A DNA stretch of 14,528 nt, taken from NCBI GenBank assembly GCA_020047775.1, contig JAIFNK010000003.1:1-14528 (forward strand), given 5' to 3'. Origin of the DNA: Akkermansia sp. Lineage in GTDB: Bacteria; Verrucomicrobiota; Verrucomicrobiia; Verrucomicrobiales; Akkermansiaceae. Made by a program: the position numbers and the translations under genes. Below the pieces are notes generated by a model. That model saw only the letters and a list, made by a program, of their open reading frames with translations. It was not told the DNA's origin and searched no databases. This document shows, one piece after another, positions 1 through 7,884 of the stretch (its first letter is position 1; every line of letters begins with the position of its first letter).

Positions 1-3000
1 GTCGCCATATCCCTTGGGTCCGATGACCATGCGACGGACGGCATGGGGTCCGAGGATTTGCGCGCGCTTGGGGTTGGCAGCGGCGAGGTCGAGCATGACT
101 TGGTCCGCCTCGCGGGAGGGTGAATAGGAAAGCGCGAGAATGACGCGGTTGAATGCCGTGGCATTGTCGGTGGCGGCTGCTTTGCGGAGGATATCGATGC
201 ATTTCGCGTCGCCGATGCGGGCGATGAGATAGTAGAGGCTATCGAGAAGATCCGGTGAAGCTCCGGATTGCAGGCTGATCAGGCGGTCGGCAACGCGCCC
301 GGCAGCGGCTGGATCAGCGATCCGCGCCAGCAAAGCATCTTCGCAAGCGATACGCTCCGCCTTGGTCTCGGCGGATTTGAGGAATGTGAGGATTTCCTCG
401 GTGACGGCATCGCCGCCGAGCGAGGAGAGTGCGTGCACGGCAGAAGCGCGCACGGCAGATGATTCATGCTTCAGTGCCTGCTTCGCGGTGTCGAGTCCTG
501 CCTTGGGCTTGGCGAGAGCTAACAATTCGAGAAGGCCGGCCCTGGCCTGGTTGTCGGCGGCGGAAGAAAATAGTTTGGCGATTTCCGCGCCCGCCATGGC
601 CTTGACAAGCGGGCTGGCCACGCGGCGGGAATGCTCGCGCAGGCGCCAGTATTCATGCCCCAAATAGGGCAGCAGGTCTTCCAGCGCATCGGGGCCGCCC
701 AGTTCGACGAGATCATCCATGGCGGCGATCTTGTGGAACGTGTCCATGCGTTCCGGGTTTGCCAGAGTGTCGCGGCAAAGCTTCATTTTCGCGCCGGTTC
801 CCTCCGCGGCATTGAGTTCAGCTTGAAAGATGCGGCGCACGTCATCGCCAATGCTGGGCATCGTGGCCGGTTTCTTGTTCTCCTCGATGGTCCTCAGCAC
901 CTTGCTGAGCGGGGTCGTCACTGCCAGCCAGTTGGTGGAATCGTCCTTGACCACGATTTCCTCCAGCGGGTTGTCGATGAGGATGGTCTTGATTTCGTGG
1001 GTGAGTCCGGCAAACACCCCGGGATTCCTGGCGACAACATCCGGATAGATGAGCGGATCCTTGAAGCCCGCTTCGGCGCGGATGTGGCGGGGAATTCCCG
1101 CCTTTTTCCGGATGCGGTATCCGTTAGACTGCGCGGATTCCAGATAACCGAACTTGCCGAGCATCGCCTGTGCGGCCGCATTCCTGGCTCCGAACATTTG
1201 GTCGAATACCTGCTCTTCCTCCGCGATGTAGGTGAGCGGGCCAGCTAGGCGGATGACGGTGTCCTTGTCCCACTCCTTGATCTTGGATTGCACCAGAGGT
1301 CCACCACCCGTGTCTTCGAGGATGAGATTGGTGAGCGCCTGCTCGACCAGGTTCTTGTCGAAGCCTGCTTGGAACGGCGCTTGGCTGAGAGCGATCTTGG
1401 AAGCCATGAAACTGGCCTGAACGGCATTGCGCACACTGTTAGGAGCAGCCGTGGACTGATTCGCCACGGTCGTCTTGAGAAGTGCGAGCTGCACCTCCTT
1501 GTCATCGGTCGCTTTGGAAACCACCTCGACGGCGGTGATCCGGATAAAGTCCTGGGGAGCCCCCAGCAACGGGATGATCTTGGACAGGTTGGAGAGCATC
1601 ACATCATTTCCACAGGCATCCAGACCACACAGGGCACCGTGGCGCATGCGGGCGTTTTCATGGGTGAGCAATGCGACAAGACGAGGCGCGATCGCGGCTT
1701 CTCCGGCCTTGAACCGTTTGCCCAACTCTGCGGCTATCGCCTTTCGAGCCTTGGGCATGAATATATCCAATAGATCAAAAACCTCGTCGGTGGAGCGTTC
1801 CACCCAAGGTTTGCCAGCAAGACCCTTGAGCCAGTCATTGTTGAACTGTGGGGCGGCGCTGGCGAGAAGCTGCTTCATTTCCCGCTCCGTAGGATAATAA
1901 CTTTCATTGGCATCCTTGCCGGTAATGAGGGTTTGTTTCAGAGTGACCGCCTGGTGAAAAATCTCGGTGGCGGTGGGGTCGCGCAGTGTCTTGTATTTGC
2001 CGGTGGGCGAATGGTAAACGAAGCTGCCGTCGTACATCCGGCAGATCGTGCGGCGCCAGCGGAGGTTGCGCTCGTTGTAGGCGCGCACCTGCGGTCCGCA
2101 AAGCCCGGCGGCCCAGGACGACCACTCGCCGTGATAGTCATGGGCGTGTCCGCCACGGCGGGTGAAGGCGCAGTGGCTGGACATCATGGCGAAATATTTT
2201 GCGCTGTAGTCGTCGCCGAGCAGTTTCATGGCGAAGGCGATACCGGTGTTTTTGCCGTTGCTATCGTCCACGCCGGCGGCGGGATGGTCGCCGTAGGGAA
2301 TCGCACCTTGATCGACATACGATCCGAAAAACCGATGGGCGCGCTTGATGGCGGCATCGATTTCCGGATGCTCGACACCGAGTTTTTTGGCGAGGACGAT
2401 GAGGAAGAAGCAGCGGTTGCCGGCGGCGTTGAGCGCACCATAGCCGGGATTCATCATGTGGAGCTGGCCGCCATTGAAGGATGGAAAGGCGAAGGTATGC
2501 CCCCAGGTGCCCGACTGGCTCTGTCCCATCGCCGTTTCTATCGCGTATTTGCGCAGGGCGGGCAGCACATACTCATCGCCGGTGGCCTCATAATACAGAG
2601 CGCAATTCAGACCGATGAAACCGTGATGCCAGCTTTGGTATCCCTTGTAGCCCTTGTAGCCCGGTTCGAACATGGCGCCAATGGCTTCGGTGGGCGGCTG
2701 CCATGGACAGTTTTTGCCGCGCACCCAGTCGTGGACGATTTTACGATGCTCGGGCTTGCCGGAGGCGATGAGTGCCATGGCTTCGATGACACCGCCTTTG
2801 CCGGAGCCAGGCATTTTGGGGTCCACGACAAACCGCTGTTCCAACACTTTCCAGGCGTCTTCGAGGATTTGCCGTGTCTTGGGGCAGTCGTAAGGGGCGG
2901 TGTCGGCGTAGGCGGGGAAGGTGCGGATTTTCAGTTCCACATCGAGGGCGACGGGGTCGATGGGGAATTTCCCCAAATCCAATTTTTTGACCTCTTCCTT

Positions 3001-3576
3001 GCGCTCTTCCTCGGGTTTCCAGTCGTAGAGCGAGTTGTCGTTTTCCGCCTCGGTGATCAGTTTGTCGATATCAGTTCCGGAGATATCCTTTTTGCCGGTG
3101 CGTGCTGGATAATTCTTATCGCGCCCGACCTGGAAGACCATTTTTCCGCCATGGTCCTCTTTTTCCGCTTCGATGATGGCGTTGCCGATGGTCTCGCCGA
3201 GATGTCCACCGGCTTGAAATTTCACGCCGTTGATTCCGGTGATGACGTCGCCGGGAAGGAACTTGCCTTCCGCCGGGGAGCCTTTGACCGCACCTGTTAC
3301 AAAGAGTTGGTCACCGGGGAACCCACCCGACATGATGCAGGAGATGCCGGTGGGGCCGAGGTGCCAGATTTGTGGCGGATTCTTGGAAACCGGGAGGGGT
3401 TGGCCCTTGGTGAGGTCAGGGAGGTTTTTGGGACGCTCCATCACATTCTCCGTCAGATCACCCCCTGCGGCGACAGCCGCCTGTTGTTCGGGCGTGACCT
3501 CGCGCTCATCGGCAGACACAGGCAATGCCATCGCCGCCAACAGCAGCATGAGGAATGGGAGAAGGAATATTTTCAT
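1..3576 (-). CDS. Secreted PDZ / DUF6288-like / HEAT-repeat protein, C-terminus beyond left edge
   Basis: The frame is open without a stop from the ATG at 3576 to base 1 (1192 codons), so the 3' end lies outside the window. Residues 1-22 form a signal peptide (MKIFLLPFLM, a hydrophobic run, then VSA before DE), which supports this ATG although no clear Shine-Dalgarno precedes it. Residues about 73-152 are a PDZ domain with the typical PGDVITGINGVKF stretch. Residues about 200-560 are rich in Gly, His and aromatics (SWHHGF, GGHAHDYHGEW near 473-485) and resemble the DUF6288 family that follows PDZ domains in Verrucomicrobia and Planctomycetes; that name is from memory, not a search. Residues about 600-700 and 950-1192 are helical HEAT-type repeats (for example HENARMRHGALCGL and HESSAVRASAVHALSSLGG). 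It is an exported protein, probably a scaffold or peptide binder. No protease or other catalytic triad is evident. It is the last gene visible in the operon, 50 bp after its neighbour. Confidence 0.85.
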   Translation of the reverse strand, partial: MKIFLLPFLMLLLAAMALPVSADEREVTPEQQAAVAAGGDLTENVMERPKNLPDLTKGQPLPVSKNPPQIWHLGPTGISCIMSGGFPGDQLFVTGAVKGSPAEGKFLPGDVITGINGVKFQAGGHLGETIGNAIIEAEKEDHGGKMVFQVGRDKNYPARTGKKDISGTDIDKLITEAENDNSLYDWKPEEERKEEVKKLDLGKFPIDPVALDVELKIRTFPAYADTAPYDCPKTRQILEDAWKVLEQRFVVDPKMPGSGKGGVIEAMALIASGKPEHRKIVHDWVRGKNCPWQPPTEAIGAMFEPGYKGYKGYQSWHHGFIGLNCALYYEATGDEYVLPALRKYAIETAMGQSQSGTWGHTFAFPSFNGGQLHMMNPGYGALNAAGNRCFFLIVLAKKLGVEHPEIDAAIKRAHRFFGSYVDQGAIPYGDHPAAGVDDSNGKNTGIAFAMKLLGDDYSAKYFAMMSSHCAFTRRGGHAHDYHGEWSSWAAGLCGPQVRAYNERNLRWRRTICRMYDGSFVYHSPTGKYKTLRDPTATEIFHQAVTLKQTLITGKDANESYYPTEREMKQLLASAAPQFNNDWLKGLAGKPWVERSTDEVFDLLDIFMPKARKAIAAELGKRFKAGEAAIAPRLVALLTHENARMRHGALCGLDACGNDVMLSNLSKIIPLLGAPQDFIRITAVEVVSKATDDKEVQLALLKTTVANQSTAAPNSVRNAVQASFMASKIALSQAPFQAGFDKNLVEQALTNLILEDTGGGPLVQSKIKEWDKDTVIRLAGPLTYIAEEEQVFDQMFGARNAAAQAMLGKFGYLESAQSNGYRIRKKAGIPRHIRAEAGFKDPLIYPDVVARNPGVFAGLTHEIKTILIDNPLEEIVVKDDSTNWLAVTTPLSKVLRTIEENKKPATMPSIGDDVRRIFQAELNAAEGTGAKMKLCRDTLANPERMDTFHKIAAMDDLVELGGPDALEDLLPYLGHEYWRLREHSRRVASPLVKAMAGAEIAKLFSSAADNQARAGLLELLALAKPKAGLDTAKQALKHESSAVRASAVHALSSLGGDAVTEEILTFLKSAETKAERIACEDALLARIADPAAAGRVADRLISLQSGASPDLLDSLYYLIARIGDAKCIDILRKAAATDNATAFNRVILALSYSPSREADQVMLDLAAANPKRAQILGPHAVRRMVIGPKGYGD

Positions 3577-3621
3577 GAAAAATCGGTTGGATGAAGGCGT
3601 TCGATGGACTGCCAAACTGCA

Positions 3622-3640
3622 CGGAATCAGGCGGATTCCG
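3622..3640 (-). other. Perfect 7-bp inverted repeat over a stop codon
   Basis: CGGAATC (3622-3628) pairs with GATTCCG (3634-3640) around a 5-nt loop. The hairpin spans the TGA stop (3627-3629) of the 390-aa gene. On the minus strand it is followed by mixed sequence without a U-tract, so it is not a standard intrinsic terminator. It might act as an mRNA processing or stability element before the last gene, or be chance. Confidence 0.3.
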
Positions 3641-4799
3641 GGGATGGCAGCATGTCGCGGGATGCGAATAGCGAAAAGCCGTTCGCTTTCGCGAGGCGGG
3701 AAAAGGATTCAAGCTCGCGTTCCGCAAGGGGGCGTTTCAGATCCCACACCACGTGCACGGTTTGGCTCACACTTGCCCGGACTTTCTTGCGCTCTTCCAG
3801 CAGTTCAAGGAACCGCGCCAGCATCCGCCCGGCGCGTTCCGGGGAATCGACCACAAAACAAGAGCGACCATACCAAAGCGCCTCAAACACGAACTCATCG
3901 CTGATGCGCCCGCCGTCCACACGCAGGACATCGACCGGGCACCAGGCCTTTCCTAACCGGGGCAGGGTCGGCGGAACCGCGGCTGCGGCCGCCGCATCGT
4001 CGGTGAGATACACAAAGCAGTCGCCGCGTTTCGCGAGCCATGCCAATTCGGCAGGCATGGCGCGGCGGGCGGGAGTGGAGCGCTCGACCACCGGAGGAAT
4101 CGCGGTGATGGAGTTGAGCCATGAACTCGGCAGCGGCAGCGGCGTGATGGCTTGCGCGTAAACATTCGCTCGTCTGAGGTAATCGACAATAATCATCAGC
4201 AGCGCCAACAGGACCAGGACGCGGATCACGGTGAGGTTCAGTCCATCGAGCCGGTGCGCCATCGCCAGATCCGCATCGGACATCAGGATCGGCGGCTTTT
4301 CCTGCTTTTTCTCCAAAGCCTCGGTCTTCACTCCGTTGATGGCTTCATCACCGCCGAGCGCGGCATCGAGGCTGCCATCGCCATCATTTGCGCCGCTGCG
4401 GGTTTTCTTCTTCTTTTTCCATTCCGGTTCGGATGCGCCATCCAGGCTTTCCAGGTATTTGAGGTCGCCCTGGTTCATGCCGGCCTTGTCGAGGAAATCT
4501 CCCGAGCCATCCTCGGCGAAACGAACATCCGCCACCTGGTCACCGCGGCCTTGTTCCGCGACTTTCAGTTTCTTCTCCTCCAGCGCCCGCGCGCTTTCCA
4601 TCTGCGCGCTGCGGTCCGGTTCGATCCGGTTCACATGCGTCTCCGAATTGATCTTCGCAAACAACAGGGAACCCAAGGCCAGCGCCAGCGCCGCCGGGCA
4701 AACCCAGTGCGAACGCCGCCTCAGCAGCCACAGCAACGGCACGCCAAACCATAACAGCACGCTGAGGTACCCAAGAAGACTGAAGGAGTTCCAATTCAT
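3627..4799 (-). CDS. Three-span membrane protein of unknown family with charged periplasmic loop
   Basis: This 390-aa protein is not recognised. Predicted membrane segments are at about residues 7-27, 33-49 and 187-208. Positive charges after segment 1 (RRRS) and segment 3 (YLRR) place residues 50-186 in the periplasm and residues 209-390 in the cytoplasm. The loop is strongly charged and low in complexity, with a run of six lysines near 128 and Asp/Gly-rich stretches. The C-terminal part looks like a compact alpha/beta domain of unknown function. The ATG at 4799 was chosen over an in-frame GTG at 4829 because its ATGA overlaps the DUF4159 gene's TGA, the usual sign of translational coupling. 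No Shine-Dalgarno is visible, which also fits coupling. Its position suggests it is a partner of the DUF4159 protein in the same inner-membrane complex. Confidence 0.8.
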   Translation of the reverse strand: MNWNSFSLLGYLSVLLWFGVPLLWLLRRRSHWVCPAALALALGSLLFAKINSETHVNRIEPDRSAQMESARALEEKKLKVAEQGRGDQVADVRFAEDGSGDFLDKAGMNQGDLKYLESLDGASEPEWKKKKKTRSGANDGDGSLDAALGGDEAINGVKTEALEKKQEKPPILMSDADLAMAHRLDGLNLTVIRVLVLLALLMIIVDYLRRANVYAQAITPLPLPSSWLNSITAIPPVVERSTPARRAMPAELAWLAKRGDCFVYLTDDAAAAAAVPPTLPRLGKAWCPVDVLRVDGGRISDEFVFEALWYGRSCFVVDSPERAGRMLARFLELLEERKKVRASVSQTVHVVWDLKRPLAERELESFSRLAKANGFSLFASRDMLPSPESA

Positions 4800-6442
4800 T
4801 TTTTCGCTTTCGCCACCGCGTCGTTCCACTGGTTGAACGCGTAATACACCAGATTGATACCGAGGTTCATGGCCGCCTCGCGCATTTCGGGAGTCACATC
4901 GGTATATCCCTGCGACTTCCAGGCGTCGTTCATGTCGCCCGGATGATAGAAGGCGATCCAGCGGCCCTCATGTTTGATACCCTGCGCGCGACGCCCGCCG
5001 TGATGCCAGAATGCGGGAGCGCCGTCGGGAAAGCCGTAGGGAAGCTGATAAATCATGTCGTCATCGGCGATGTCCATCATCGGCTTGTCCGGAAACACCA
5101 GGCGTATGAAGTGCATGAACGACTGGTGAAAGCGGGCGCTGCCGGCATCGGCGATCAACATGCCCCCGTTGAGGCAGTAGTCGCGCAGGATCTTGATGTC
5201 CGCCGGGCTGACGTTCCCCATATCCGTGTTGCCGGTGAGGAAAACAAATGGCGGGAAGCCATCCTTCGGATACTTTTTGAGCAGGGCGATCGAATGACTT
5301 TCACCCTTGCTGGCAATCTTCTTGAAGCCCGTGGCTTGCGCGAAAGCGCGCAGGAAATTGATGTCCGCGTTGGTCTGGTCCATGCCGTCATCCCAACCAC
5401 CGCCGCCGTGTTCGAGCCGGATGAAGCGCAGTTTGTAGTCCTCCATGCCCTCAGGCCAACCGCCCTCGGTCCCGCCGCCCTTGCCCATTTTCCCTCCTTT
5501 TCCTCCCTTGGTTCCCTTGGTGTTCGATGCCTGATAGGTCGCCTGGGTCTGCTCTTCCATATTCTGATCCACTTCGGCATCATCAAGGTCGGGAGTCTCG
5601 AAGATGATCGCGGAGTTAGGTCGCAGGCTGAGGGTCTTCTTCTTGGTCTTTTTCTTTTGTTTGACCATCTTGACCATCGCCACCGCCTCCACCGCTGCAG
5701 TGCCGCTGCCCTTGGGCAGTTTGTAAGCCTCCACGCTACAACCACGAAAGCTGAGAATGTAGGGGATGATGACGAGAATGATGATGTGGGTGAATACACT
5801 CGCGTAGAGACTCCGGCGATGCCGGGGATCGCGACCGTGTGTGCGAACGTCCTCAAGCACACGGTCACCAGCCATCGGGGCGCCACTCTCACGGGTGAAT
5901 GCCGCATGGACCGAGCGGCTGCGCAACATGACGTGCAGCCACGCGGCGTATCCGGCGGCCGCCAAAGCCGGCCAGCTCACATCCCACCAAAGGAACAAAT
6001 TCGCCACACTGTCCTGCTTGGCTCCATCGACATCCAGTCCGTTAGCAAGAACCGAGGAACATGCCCGCCACGTGACCCAAACGTAAAATCCTACCAGCAG
6101 ATACACTCCATAGAGCGGCAGCCGCAATGCCAGAAACGACAACCGGTTGCGCACCAGGCTACCCGCACCCGTGAGCGCACACAACACGGCCAGCACTCCG
6201 AACAGTTGGAAAACCAGCTTGATCAACGACGTGGTGTGGTCGCTCTGGAACTGGATCGCGATTCCTCCATTCCGCGTGAGGAAGGCATCAAGAGCCGGAG
6301 GCAGCCAGAAAAACGCCGCAGCAGCCAGGCCCGCCAGCATGAACACGGCGATGCTGACCAAACGCGCCTTGAAGACGGATGGACTCGTCGGAATCTCATC
6401 CATCCACTCGACGGGAATCTCGGCTGTTTTGTTTCTTATCAT
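4796..6442 (-). CDS. Membrane-anchored DUF4159-domain protein
   Basis: This is a 548-aa protein with five predicted membrane segments (about 27-47, 72-94, 106-128, 150-170 and 214-232). A Lys-rich stretch follows (KQKKKTKKKT, 261-270), then an acidic and Gln-rich stretch and a Gly/Lys linker (about 308-328). The C-terminal domain (about 335-540) matches what is known of DUF4159: an FIRLEHGGGGWDDG entry motif, then YPKDGFPPFVFLTGN, then LRDYCLNGGMLIADAG and a FHQSF...RLVFP stretch. DUF4159 is often compared with glutamine-amidotransferase-like folds, but I see no convincing catalytic Cys-His pair, so a binding role is more likely. An odd number of spans puts the N-terminus and the DUF4159 domain on opposite sides; the basic loops suggest the domain is periplasmic. 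Attachment to five membrane spans beside ExbB/ExbD is notable. The start at 6442 has only a weak GCGGA before it; Met14 is an alternative. Confidence 0.88.
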   Translation of the reverse strand: MIRNKTAEIPVEWMDEIPTSPSVFKARLVSIAVFMLAGLAAAAFFWLPPALDAFLTRNGGIAIQFQSDHTTSLIKLVFQLFGVLAVLCALTGAGSLVRNRLSFLALRLPLYGVYLLVGFYVWVTWRACSSVLANGLDVDGAKQDSVANLFLWWDVSWPALAAAGYAAWLHVMLRSRSVHAAFTRESGAPMAGDRVLEDVRTHGRDPRHRRSLYASVFTHIIILVIIPYILSFRGCSVEAYKLPKGSGTAAVEAVAMVKMVKQKKKTKKKTLSLRPNSAIIFETPDLDDAEVDQNMEEQTQATYQASNTKGTKGGKGGKMGKGGGTEGGWPEGMEDYKLRFIRLEHGGGGWDDGMDQTNADINFLRAFAQATGFKKIASKGESHSIALLKKYPKDGFPPFVFLTGNTDMGNVSPADIKILRDYCLNGGMLIADAGSARFHQSFMHFIRLVFPDKPMMDIADDDMIYQLPYGFPDGAPAFWHHGGRRAQGIKHEGRWIAFYHPGDMNDAWKSQGYTDVTPEMREAAMNLGINLVYYAFNQWNDAVAKAKK

Positions 6443-6476
6443 TCCGCGCTTATCAAACGGGCTGCACCATGATCAC

Positions 6477-6489
6477 CGGGCATCGCCCG
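6477..6489 (-). other. Small GC-rich inverted repeat in the gap before the DUF4159 gene
   Basis: CGGGC and GCCCG flank a 3-nt loop in the 49-bp gap between the stalk gene and the DUF4159 gene. No T-run follows on the minus strand, so it is not a normal terminator. It may be chance in GC-rich DNA. Confidence 0.2.
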
Positions 6490-6491
6490 CT

Positions 6492-7010
6492 TCACTTGAA
6501 GAGATCCTCCTTCTCGTCTCCGATGGAGGGCAATTCCGGCCCCGCTTCCTTGGTGTTGATCTCCTTTTCAATTTCGGACTTGGGCTTCTCCGGCACATTC
6601 GCCGCATTCGGCGTTTCTGTTTTCGGAGCTTCCGTTTTTGGCGCTTCTACTTTCGGCGCATCCGTGGCGGTGTCCTCCGCTGCCGCCTTGGGTGCCTTGC
6701 TCGCGAACCGGTCGCTGAGCTCCTGCGGCTTCAGCCCGTGTTTGCTGGCGATGTCGCGCAGGGATGCCGTCGCCTCCGTTGCCGCGAGTTCCAAGCGCTT
6801 TTCCTCACTCAATTTCGAGGAATCATCGCCCGCCACCAGTTTCCAAAGGTATGAGGTGCTCGTTAAGGTCAATCCCACCACGTGCACAACCAGTGTGAAC
6901 ATGACGATCGACTTCATGCTGCGACCCCGGAAGTTATCCATCAAATGGTCCGGGGTTGTTTCATCGATATGTATGTCTTTGGTGACTCTTGATTCGTTCA
7001 TTGGTTGCAT
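6492..7010 (-). CDS. Single-span TonB-like stalk protein without a TonB C-terminal domain
   Basis: This 172-aa protein has a cytoplasmic N-terminus of about 33 residues (ending FRGRSMK), one membrane span at about 34-57, and a periplasmic tail. The first part of the tail (about 68-105) is probably helical, and its segment LRDIASKHGLKPQELSDRF faintly resembles a LysM motif. The tail continues into an Ala/Pro/Lys/Glu stretch with APKTE-type repeats (about 118-135) and ends in a charged tail. TonB and TolA share this layout of one anchor plus a Pro/Lys/Glu or Ala-rich spacer, but the folded C-terminal domain they use to touch outer-membrane partners is missing. It could be a spacer, a regulator or an adaptor for the ExbB/ExbD motor. 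It lies 33 bp after the second exbD. The start at 7010 is supported by AAGGAG 4 nt upstream; the next Met, four codons in, is too far from that site. Confidence 0.82.
   Translation of the reverse strand: MQPMNESRVTKDIHIDETTPDHLMDNFRGRSMKSIVMFTLVVHVVGLTLTSTSYLWKLVAGDDSSKLSEEKRLELAATEATASLRDIASKHGLKPQELSDRFASKAPKAAAEDTATDAPKVEAPKTEAPKTETPNAANVPEKPKSEIEKEINTKEAGPELPSIGDEKEDLFK
6611..6664 (-). repeat. 15-bp tandem repeat encoding APKTE-type pentapeptides
   Basis: Three imperfect 15-bp units (6611-6625, 6626-6640, 6641-6655) and a partial fourth encode the Ala-Pro-Lys-Thr/Val-Glu pentapeptides of the stalk protein. Tandem units in phase with the reading frame let the stalk length change by slippage without a frameshift. 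Confidence 0.65.
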
Positions 7011-7014
7011 GGTT

Positions 7015-7020
7015 CTCCTT
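7015..7020 (-). promoter_or_regulatory. Shine-Dalgarno AAGGAG of the stalk gene
   Basis: On the minus strand AAGGAG stands 4 nt before the ATG at 7010. It is one of the two clearest ribosome-binding sites in the window and decides the start in favour of MQPMNE over the internal Met at 7001. Confidence 0.65.
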
Positions 7021-7043
7021 GATTTTTGTTAGGTTGTCCCGGC

Positions 7044-7466
7044 TTATTTTTCAGACTTTTCGCCCACTGCCTCGATGATGCCCCCGGCTTCGGCGATAGC
7101 CTGCAATATGGGTTCGAACGCCTCTTTGGATTGTAACTTGTCGCACTTGAACTGCACGTGGCGTTGATCATCGGCCACCGTGTTCGTGAGAAGGTTGCGG
7201 ACGCCCCACTCGACATCCTTGGCGCTGTCCACTTTCACGCCGTCGAAATAGATCTGCCCCGTCCCATCGAGCGCCACCCTCGCCACCACCGTGGTCTTTT
7301 GCTTCGCGACGTGCTCGGAATATGGCAGTTTCACATCAAGGTCGCTCTTGTCCTTGGAGGCCTCACTGCAGACGAGGAAGAAAATGATGAGCAGGAACGC
7401 GATGTCGCCCATGCTCGCCGTGGGGAGGGCGATCGGCTTCCGTTTTTTTCTGCGTGATCGTCTCAT
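7044..7466 (-). CDS. ExbD/TolR-family biopolymer transport protein (second copy)
   Basis: This 140-aa protein is the usual ExbD size. It has a very basic cytoplasmic start (MRRSRRKKRK), then one membrane span (about 20-34, GDIAFLLIIFFLVCSE) with Asp21 where ExbD and TolR carry their essential proton-accepting Asp. The periplasmic domain follows (about 42-135), including LDVKLPYS and a C-terminal AIAEAGGIIEAVGEK. In this family ExbD dimers sit in the pore of an ExbB pentamer and convert proton flow into movement. The ATG at 7466 is preferred to a longer in-frame start at 7511 because it follows the first exbD's TGA by one base, has GAGAAG 4 nt before that base run, and gives the normal basic N-terminus. 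It shares only the general fold with the first ExbD, so the two are old paralogues rather than a recent duplication. Confidence 0.93.
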   Translation of the reverse strand: MRRSRRKKRKPIALPTASMGDIAFLLIIFFLVCSEASKDKSDLDVKLPYSEHVAKQKTTVVARVALDGTGQIYFDGVKVDSAKDVEWGVRNLLTNTVADDQRHVQFKCDKLQSKEAFEPILQAIAEAGGIIEAVGEKSEK

Positions 7467-7467
7467 G

Positions 7468-7884
7468 TCACTTCTCGTTTTCCACAATCGCCACCACGCC
7501 GCCGTGCGCACTGATGGCGGCCAGGGCCTGGAAATAGTTTTCGTATGAAGTGCCCCGTGCGGATTCCAACATGATCACCCGCTTGTTGCCATCCTGCTCG
7601 CCCAGGTTCAATGCCGCCAGACGCTCGTTGAGCGCGCCAATTTCCATCTTCTGGTCATTGAAGAAAAGCTCCGAACCGCGCAGGTTCACGATCGACGTCT
7701 TCTCAGGCTGAGCCTGTGTTGTCTTCTCGCCGGAAGGCAGATCAGCGGTGATGGACCTCACCTTGGTCAAGGTGGTCGCCAGGATGAAGTAAATGATCAG
7801 AAGAAACGCGATGTCGGAAAACGAGTCCGTTGGAATCGCGAGGTCGCGATTCTTCTTCTCCTTGGTGTGGCGTTTCCGGGGCAT
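7468..7884 (-). CDS. ExbD/TolR-family biopolymer transport protein (first copy)
   Basis: This 138-aa protein begins with a basic cytoplasmic tail (MPRKRHTKEKKNRD), then IPTDSFSDIAFLLIIYFI. Asp24 is at the position of the essential membrane Asp of ExbD and TolR. The periplasmic part carries ITADLPSGE just after the span and ends in QALAAISAHGGVVAIVENEK, a typical ExbD C-terminal fold. Its ATG shares one base with the ExbB stop (TGATG), so the two are translated in tight coupling, as expected for subunits of one complex. Family knowledge places it in an ExbB5-ExbD2-type motor driven by the proton motive force. Whether it pairs with itself or with the second ExbD cannot be told from sequence. 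Confidence 0.94.
   Translation of the reverse strand: MPRKRHTKEKKNRDLAIPTDSFSDIAFLLIIYFILATTLTKVRSITADLPSGEKTTQAQPEKTSIVNLRGSELFFNDQKMEIGALNERLAALNLGEQDGNKRVIMLESARGTSYENYFQALAAISAHGGVVAIVENEK

Noticed and set aside
1933..3594. 553-codon open frame on the plus strand
   Set aside because: It lies wholly opposite the PDZ/DUF6288-like gene, whose frame has a signal peptide and PDZ domain. The plus-strand translation shows no domain pattern and is explained by GC-rich codon bias.
4829..4829. GTG at 4829 as start of the 390-aa gene
   Set aside because: It would add ten hydrophilic residues before the first span and lose the ATGA junction with the upstream stop.
5733..5745. Cys235 after the fifth span of the DUF4159 protein as a lipobox
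   Set aside because: The preceding residues (SFRG) do not fit a lipobox, and the segment is internal to a multi-span protein.
4943..6472. 509-codon open frame on the plus strand
   Set aside because: It is antisense to the DUF4159 gene. The translation is rich in His, Arg and Gln, typical of a shadow frame, with no recognisable family.
6443..6491. A terminator or new promoter in the gap before the DUF4159 gene
   Set aside because: Only a 5-bp hairpin without a T-run is present and no convincing -35/-10 pair was seen.
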